Of a stretch of 60,000 bases of DNA, positions 13,401 to 22,400 are shown in pieces. The DNA is taken from assembly GCF_932526225.1 (NCBI RefSeq), contig NC_064045.1, forward strand, positions 13,822,442 to 13,882,441, in the 5' to 3' direction. The position numbers and the translations under genes are program-made. The DNA is from Nematostella vectensis. Taxonomy: Eukaryota > Cnidaria > Anthozoa > Actiniaria > Edwardsiidae. How positions within the stretch are numbered: the first letter of the stretch is position 1; every line of letters begins with the position of its first letter. The notes under the pieces were generated by a model, which ran no database searches, had not been told where the DNA came from, and saw nothing but the letters and a program-made list of their open reading frames with translations.

Positions 13401-16400
13401 ACAAAGCAGACAAATGAAACAAGAAAAATAAACAGACGTAAAAAAAGCAGAAAAAAGAATAAACATAAACAGCAGAGAAACGGACAGACACACAAAAAAA
13501 GCAGAGAAACAAAAAAGGCATGCAACAAACTAACCAGTAAAGAGACAAAAAAAACCAAAGAAAACAAAACATACAAACAAACAAAGTGAAAAGTAAATAA
13601 ATAAACATATTGGCTGGTCAATTTATCACTTTAATGTCCTCACCGACGGTTGAATTGCAAGTTCCAAGAGAGCTCACCCACTGATTGCATGCCACAGGAT
13701 TTGCTATCACTTTGCAAGGGTCGCTATCATGTACGCATGAGTAGAAAGCCAAGATCACAACAGCATTTTCAGGTGGTTGAGTGTGGAGCCAAATGGGTAA
13801 TGGCGGAGAATTATCGTAGCTTGCCACTAGGCCGAAGCAGCGAAATGACGATGGGCAGACTACAGGGGGAGTACTGCCGAGTAGGGACCTCTCAGGAGTA
13901 AGTAATCGCATCTCTCTCTTGCATGAGATCGGGGGCTGATCTAAACAATAAATTGGTCTGTTAAGATTAAATTGATTTTATAGTACTACACCAAAATGTA
14001 TTCATTTCAGCATTTAGCAGAATAGAATATTGAAGGATTTTCCTTTCAGATATGGTCCCAGTCTAGCCCCCCCTATTAAGGTTTACTCCAAATCCTGTTC
14101 TGTTCCTTTGCTCCTTTTTTTCGGTGACTAAAATCACATTTTCCGGCCTTAAATAAGATTTAATCCCGAATACCCGTGTTAACCCAACTTAGTGTTTTTT
14201 TTGTATTGTATATCGGAATGGGATTATAGTAAACCGAATAATGGACTTACCTCCAACAGAATACATCATCGTTGTATCGTTGTTACAATTTACTCCTGAT
14301 ATTTCAAAGAAATTTGCCGTAAGGGCAGCAGGTTCTTTGTTACACCAGCACGTGTGGTCAGGTTTCACGAGAAACGCACGGCATGTGGGGAACGCGTCAA
14401 CACAAATACTACAGAAAATAAAATATTACTGGATAATCATATTTATTTACTCCACAACAATGTATTTTACTCTTTTTTTAACAGTTAAAGTTTGTAAATG
14501 AATAAACAAATGAATAAATGAATATTTAACAAACAATACATAAGTACTATTTAAAACACGAAAAGGAGTGTTTTCGTGGATATATAACCCCGAGGTCGAA
14601 GCCAGAGGGATTTTAGATCCGCGAAAAGAAAACACTCATCAATATTCAATAGGCATGTTGATCAATCGCGATGGAAAAAAAACAACAATAGCTTTTGAAT
14701 TGTCATTAAAAAGACTACCGGAATTCTGTTAAAAAAGCAAGTAGAACAATAAACAAAACTAATGTCATTAGATCGCTAGTCGAGCACTAGTCGACGACAA
14801 AAACGTCGCATATTTTGAAACTGAAATCTTTAAAAAACAAGGCCGACGGCACAAGATATCCACCGAGAAGACTCTATACACTAATAACTGGACTTCTATC
14901 AATCCAATTACGAAACGCAGTCCAACTGGCTTAGCAAAATTACCCGAGGTTAGTACTGTACATATAAAGTTGTCGGTGTTTATGCTGTTTAATTCAGGTC
15001 TTCGATCATTCTGACTTTCTTTATTCTCAGGTTGAACATAATCATGCGAGTCGGAACTGGTCAAAGACAGCGTGACGACGGCTTAGAAAAAGAAGAAATA
15101 GGCGATTGTCTGAGCAAAATGAAGCTGGCAAGGGGATTCGTGGACTAACGGACAGCTAAGGTACTTTTAAACACTGATTATGGAGTCCGTTTATGAGAGT
15201 GTATCTAAAAGATACCATAAAATAGATTGTAAACTGTGCTATTTACTAGGAATAAAGTAGTTTACTGTTTGTGATCTTACGTATGTCGTTGTTTGTTTGC
15301 CAAATCTGCTGGATGCAACATAAAGCTTCAATGACATCATGATAGCTTTATATAATGTTTCATGTTCGTTAGTCTGCTATTGTTGTTCTATTGTACCCCA
15401 ATATTTCCCTCGAGACGATTTCAATTCCCTCCCCGTGCTTTAGATTTGTTGGGTGTATTGCTAGGTATAAAGCCTATTCACGTGTCCAAAGAGTGTCAAC
15501 ATGCCTATTGAATATTGATGAGTGTTCTTAATCCCTATAGTAATAATTCAAGGATATTCTTTATGAGCTAGAGGTGCTCTTAAGATAAGATTGTAGATTC
15601 TTGACATAAAAAATTATGCCACGGGCCTGTACCCCTCCCCACCCCACCCACCCCCCACACCTTACCTGGAGCAAAAAATATCAGGAGTCTGTACCCCTCC
15701 CCACCCACCCCCACCCCCCCCCCCCCCCCCCACACACACACACCTTACCTGGAGCAAAAACTATCAGGAGTCTGTACCCTCCCCACCCACCCCCCCCCCC
15801 CCACACACACACACACACACACCTTACCTGGAGCAAAAACTATCAGCAGTCTGTACCCCTCCCCACCCACCCACCCACACCTTACCTGGAGCAAAAACTA
15901 TCAGGAGTCTGTACCCCTCCCCACCCACCCACCAGACCTTACCTGGAGCAAAAACTAACAGGAGTCTGTCCCTTGAGCTTCACAAGCATGCTAAAGCTGC
16001 CCCCGATGTGTTGATGTTGGTAGCATCCTAGAGGTTGTTGACTCGTCGAGACTATTATAGCAAAATGTGAAGCAAATTAATAGTTTGATTTAGGTGTAAT
16101 AAGTCATCGCAGGCGGGCTGACGTACGAACGCCTCGAAAGATAGGAATAAAGAGAATAACAATGCAGGCAGGCGGGTGAGTGAGTGACGGGCCGGCAGGG
16201 GTTCTGGTGAGCGGGTCTGCGGGCGGGCAGGAGGGCAGGCAGGAGGGCAGAGGTGCGGGCGGTCAGGCAGGCAGGCGGACGGTCGGGGAGACAGATAAAA
16301 GGTTGGTGCAGCTTACCTGAAGAATTTCTTGTCTTTCCGTAAAATGCAAGAGAGGTGCAGGGCTTATCTTTGTACTCGGTGATCGAGAGCCGTATTTTCC

Positions 16401-19400
16401 TTGCAAGTCGTACCTCAATGTCTGTTTTGCTGACATCATAACCACCATCACCCCCTCTTTTTCCTCTTACTTTCTGAAGGCAAGAAAATGAAGCAGCATG
16501 ACATGATCGAAATAACTAGACTTAAAGTGCAGAGGACACTCATAATTGTATCGAGGTGGTTTATTTGCTCCTACAACACACGACTCGCGTGGGCAGCTAT
16601 TTTGGCTGAGTGGACTCGTGCCCAGTTCTAATAAGCTACGTGACACATGCGTGTCACAATTCGCATTAAAGAGTTCACGGTGGAATCCTCCATGAGCCCC
16701 CACAACACCTAATCCCCCATGAGCCCCCACAACACCTTATCCCCCATGAGCCCCCACAACACCTAATCCCCCATGAGCCCCCACAACACCTAATCCCCCA
16801 TAAGCCCCCACAACACCTAATCCCCCATGAGCCCCCACACACCTAATCCCCCATGAGCCCCCACAACACCTAATCCCCCATGAGCCCCCACAACACCTAA
16901 TCCCCTATGAGCCCCCACGGCACCTAATCCCCCATGAGTCCCCACAACACCTAATCCTCTATGAGCCCCCACGACACCTAATCCCCCATGAGCCCCCACG
17001 ACACCTAATCCCCCATGAGCCCCCACAACATCTAATCCCCCATGAGCCCCCACGGCACCTAATCCCCGATGAGCCCCCACAACACCTAATCCCCCATGAG
17101 CCCCCACAACACCTAATCCCCCATGAGCCCCCACAACACCTAAGCCCCCATGAGCCCCCACAACACCTAATCCCCGATGAGCCCCAACAACACCTAATCC
17201 CTGATGAGCCCCCACAACACCTAATCCCTGATGAGCCCCCACAACACCTAATCCCCCATGAGCCCCCACAACACCTAATCCCCCATGAGCCCCCACAACA
17301 CCTAATCCCCCATGAGTCCCCACAACACCTAATCCCCTATGAGCCCCCACAACACCTAATCGCCCATGAGCCCCCACAACACCTAATCCCCCATGAGCCC
17401 CCACAACACCTTATCCCCCATGAGCCCCACAACACCTAATCCCCTATGAGCCCCCACAACACCTAATCCCCCATAAGCCCCCACAACACCTAATCCCCCA
17501 TGAGCCCCCACAGTACCTAATCCTCCATGAGCCCCCACAACACCTAATCCCCCATGAGCCCCACAACACCTAATCCCCCATGAGCCCCCACAACACCTAA
17601 TCCCCCATGAGCCCCCACAACACCTAATCCCCCATGAGCCCCCACAACACCTTATCCCCCATGAGCCCCCACAACACCTAATCCCCCATGAGCCCCCACA
17701 ACACCTTATCCCCCATGAGCCCCACAACACCTAATCCCCTATGAGCCCCCACAACACCTAATCCCCCATAAGCCCCCACAACACCTAATCCCCCATGAGC
17801 CCCCACAGTACCTAATCCTCCATGAGCCCCCACAACACCTAATCCCCCATGAGCCCCACAACACCTAATCCCCCATGAGCCCCCACAACACCTAATCCCC
17901 CATGAGCCCCCACAACACCTTATCCCCCATGAGCCCCCACAACACCTAATCCCCCATGAGCCCCCACAACACCTAATCCCCCATGAGCCCCCACAACACC
18001 TAATCCCCCATGAGCCCCCACAACACCTAATCCCCCATGAGCCCCCACACACCTAATCCCCCATGAGCCCCCACAACACCTAATCCCCCATGAGCCCCCA
18101 CAACACCTAATCCCCTATGAGCCCCCACGGCACCTAATCCCCCATGAGTCCCCACAACACCTAATCCTCTATGAGCCCCCACGACACCTAATCCCCCATG
18201 AGCCCCCACGACACCTAATCCCCCATGAGCCCCCACAACATCTAATCCCCCATGAGCCCCCACAACACCTAATCCCCCATGAGCCCCCACAACACCTAAT
18301 CCCCGATGAGCCCCCACAACACCTAATCCCCGATGAGCCCCCACAACACCTAATCCCCGATGAGCCCCCACAACACCTAATCCCCGATGAGCCCCCACAA
18401 CACCTAATCCCCGATGAGCCCCCACAACACCTAATCCCCCATGAGCCCCACAACACCTAATCCCCCATGAGCCCCCACAACACCTAATCCCCCATGAGCC
18501 CCCACAACACCTTATCCCCCATGAGCCCCCACAACACCTAATCCCCCATGAGCCCCCACAACACCTAATCCCCCATGAGCCCCCACAACACCTAAGCCCC
18601 CATGAGCCCCCACAACACCTAATCCCCGATGAGCCCCAACAACACCTAATCCCTGATGAGCCCCCACAACACCTAATCCCTGATGAGCCCCCACAACACC
18701 TAATCCCCCATGAGCCCCCACAACACCTAATCCCCCATGAGCCCCCACAACACCTAATCCCCCATGAGTCCCCACAACACCTAATCCCCTATGAGCCCCC
18801 ACAACACCTAATCGCCCATGAGCCCCCACAACACCTAATCCCCCATGAGCCCCCACAACACCTTATCCCCCATGAGCCCCACAACACCTAATCCCCTATG
18901 AGCCCCCACAACACCTAATCCCCCATAAGCCCCCACAACACCTAATCCCCCATGAGCCCCCACAGTACCTAATCCTCCATGAGCCCCCACAACACCTAAT
19001 CCCCCATGAGCCCCACAACACCTAATCCCCCATGAGCCCCCACAACACCTAATCCCCCATGAGCCCCCACAACACCTAATCCCCCATGAGCCCCCACAAC
19101 ACCTTATCCCCCATGAGCCCCCACAACACCTAATCCCCTATGAGCCCCCACATCACCTAATCCCCCATAAGCCCCCACAACACCTAATCCCCCATAAGCC
19201 CCCACAACACCTAATCCCCCATGAGCCCCCACACACCTAATCCCCCATGAGCCCCCACAACACCTAATCCCCCATGAGCCCCCACAACACCTAATCCCCT
19301 ATGAGCCCCCACGGCACCTAATCCCCCATGAGTCCCCACAACACCTAATCCTCTATGAGCCCCCACGACACCTAATCCCCCATGAGCCCCCACGACACCT

Positions 19401-22400
19401 AATCCCCCATGAGCCCCCACAACATCTAATCCCCCATGAGCCCCCACGGCACCTAATCCCCGATGAGCCCCCACAACACCTAATCCCCGATGAGCCCCCA
19501 CAACACCTAATCCCCGATGAGCCCCCACAACACCTAATCCCCGATGAGCCCCCACAACACCTAATCCCCGATGAGCCCCCACAACACCTAATCCCCGATG
19601 AGCCCCCACAACACCTAATCCCCCATGAGCCCCACAACACCTAATCCCCCATGAGCCCCCACAACACCTAATCCCCCATGAGCCCCCACAACACCTTATC
19701 CCCCATGAGCCCCCACAACACCTAATCCCCCATGAGCCCCCACAACACCTAATCCCCCATGAGCCCCCACAACACCTAAGCCCCCATGAGCCCCCACAAC
19801 ACCTAATCCCCGATGAGCCCCAACAACACCTAATCCCTGATGAGCCCCCACAACACCTAATCCCTGATGAGCCCCCACAACACCTAATCCCCCATGAGCC
19901 CCCACAACACCTAATCCCCCATGAGCCCCCACAACACCTAATCCCCCATGAGTCCCCACAACACCTAATCCCCTATGAGCCCCCACAACACCTAATCGCC
20001 CATGAGCCCCCACAACACCTAATCCCCCATGAGCCCCCACAACACCTTATCCCCCATGAGCCCCACAACACCTAATCCCCTATGAGCCCCCACAACACCT
20101 AATCCCCCATAAGCCCCCACAACACCTAATCCCCCATGAGCCCCCACAGTACCTAATCCTCCATGAGCCCCCACAACACCTAATCCCCCATGAGCCCCAC
20201 AACACCTAATCCCCCATGAGCCCCCACAACACCTAATCCCCCATGAGCCCCCACAACACCTAATCCCCCATGAGCCCCCACAACACCTTATCCCCCATGA
20301 GCCCCCACAACACCTAATCCCCTATGAGCCCCCACAACACCTAATCCCCCATGAGCCCCCACAACACCTAATCCCCCATGAGCCCCCACAACACCTTATC
20401 CCCCATGAGCCCCCACAACACCTAATCCCCTATGAGCCCCCACAACACCTAATCCCCCATAAGCCCCCACAACACCTAATCCCCCATGAGCCCCCACAAC
20501 ACCTTATCCCCCATGAGCCCCCACAACACCTAATCCCCTATGAGCCCCCACAACACCTAATCCCCCATAAGCCCCCACAACACCTAATCCCCCATGAGCC
20601 CCCACAACACCTAATCCCCTATGAGCCCCCACAACACCTAATCCCCCATGAGCCCCACAACACCTAATCCCCCATGAGCCCCCACAACACCTAATCCCCC
20701 ATGAGCCCCCACAACACCTAATCCCCTATGAGCCCCCACAACACCTAATCCCCCATAAGCCCCCACAACACCTAATCCCCCATGAGCCCCCACAACACCT
20801 TATCCCCCATGAGCCCCCACAACACCTAATCCCCTATGAGCCCCCACAACACCTAATCCCCCATGAGCCCCCACAACACCTAATCCCCCATGAGCCCCCA
20901 CAACACCTAATCCCCCATGAGTCCCCACAACACCTAATCCCCTATGAGCCCCCACAACACCTAATCCCCTATGAGCCCCCACAACACCTAATCCCCCATG
21001 AGCCCCCACAACACCTAATCCCCCATGAGCCCCCACAACACCTAATCCCCCATGAGTCCCCACAACACCTAATCCCCTATGAGCCCCCACAACACCTAAT
21101 CGCCCATGAGCCCCCACAACACCTAATACCCCACGAGCCCCCACAACACCTAATCCCCCATGAGTCCCCACAACACCTAATCCCCCATGAGCCCCCACAA
21201 CACCTAATCCCCCATGAGCCCCCACAACACCTAATCTCCCATGAGCCGCCACAACACCTAATCCCCCATGAGCCCCCACAACACCTTATCCCCCATGAGC
21301 CCCCACAACACCTAATCCCCTATGAGCCCCCACAACACCTAATCCCCCATGAGCCCCCACAACACCTAATCTCCCATGAGTCCCCACAACACCTAATCCC
21401 CTATGAGCCCCCACAACACCTAATCCCCTATGAGCCCCCACAACACCTAATCCCCCATGAGCCCCCACAACACCTAATCCCCCATGAGCCCCCACAACAC
21501 CTAATCGCCCATGAGCCCCCACAACACCTAATACCCCACGAGCCCCCACAACACCTAATCCCCCATGAGTCCCCACAACACCTAATCCCCCATGAGCCCC
21601 CACAACACCTAATCCCCCATGAGCCCCCACAACACCTAATCCCCCATGAGTCCCCACAACACCTAATCCCCTATGAGCCCCCACAACACCTAATCCCCTA
21701 TGAGCCCCCACAACACCTAATCCCCCATGAGCCCCCACAACACCTAATCCCCCATGAGCCCCCACAACACCTAATCCCCCATGAGTCCCCACAACACCTA
21801 ATCCCCTATGAGCCCCCACAACACCTAATCGCCCATGAGCCCCCACAACACCTTATCCCCCATAAGCCCCCACAACACCTAATCCCCTATGAGCCCCCAC
21901 AACACCTAATCGCCCATGAGTCCCCACAACACCTAATCCCCCATGAGCCCCCACACACCTTATCCCCCATGAGCCCCCACAACACCTAATCCCCGATGAG
22001 CCCCCACAACACCTAATCCCCTATGAGCCCCCACAACACCTAATCCCCCATGAGTCCCCACAACACCTAATCCCCCATGAGCCCCCACACACCTTATCCC
22101 CCATGAGCCCCCACAACACCTAATCCCCTATGAGCCCCCACAACACCTAATCCCCTATGAGCCCCCACAACACCTAATCCCCCATGAGCCCCCACAACAC
22201 CTAATCCCCCATGAGCCCCCACAACACCTTATCCCCCATGAGCCCCCACAACACCTAATCCCCCATGAGCCCCCACAACACCTAATCCCCCATGAGCCCC
22301 CACAACACCTAATCCCCCATGAGCCCCCACAACACCTAATCCCCCATGAGCCCCCACAACACCTAATCTCCCATGAGCCGCCACAACACCTAATCGCCCA

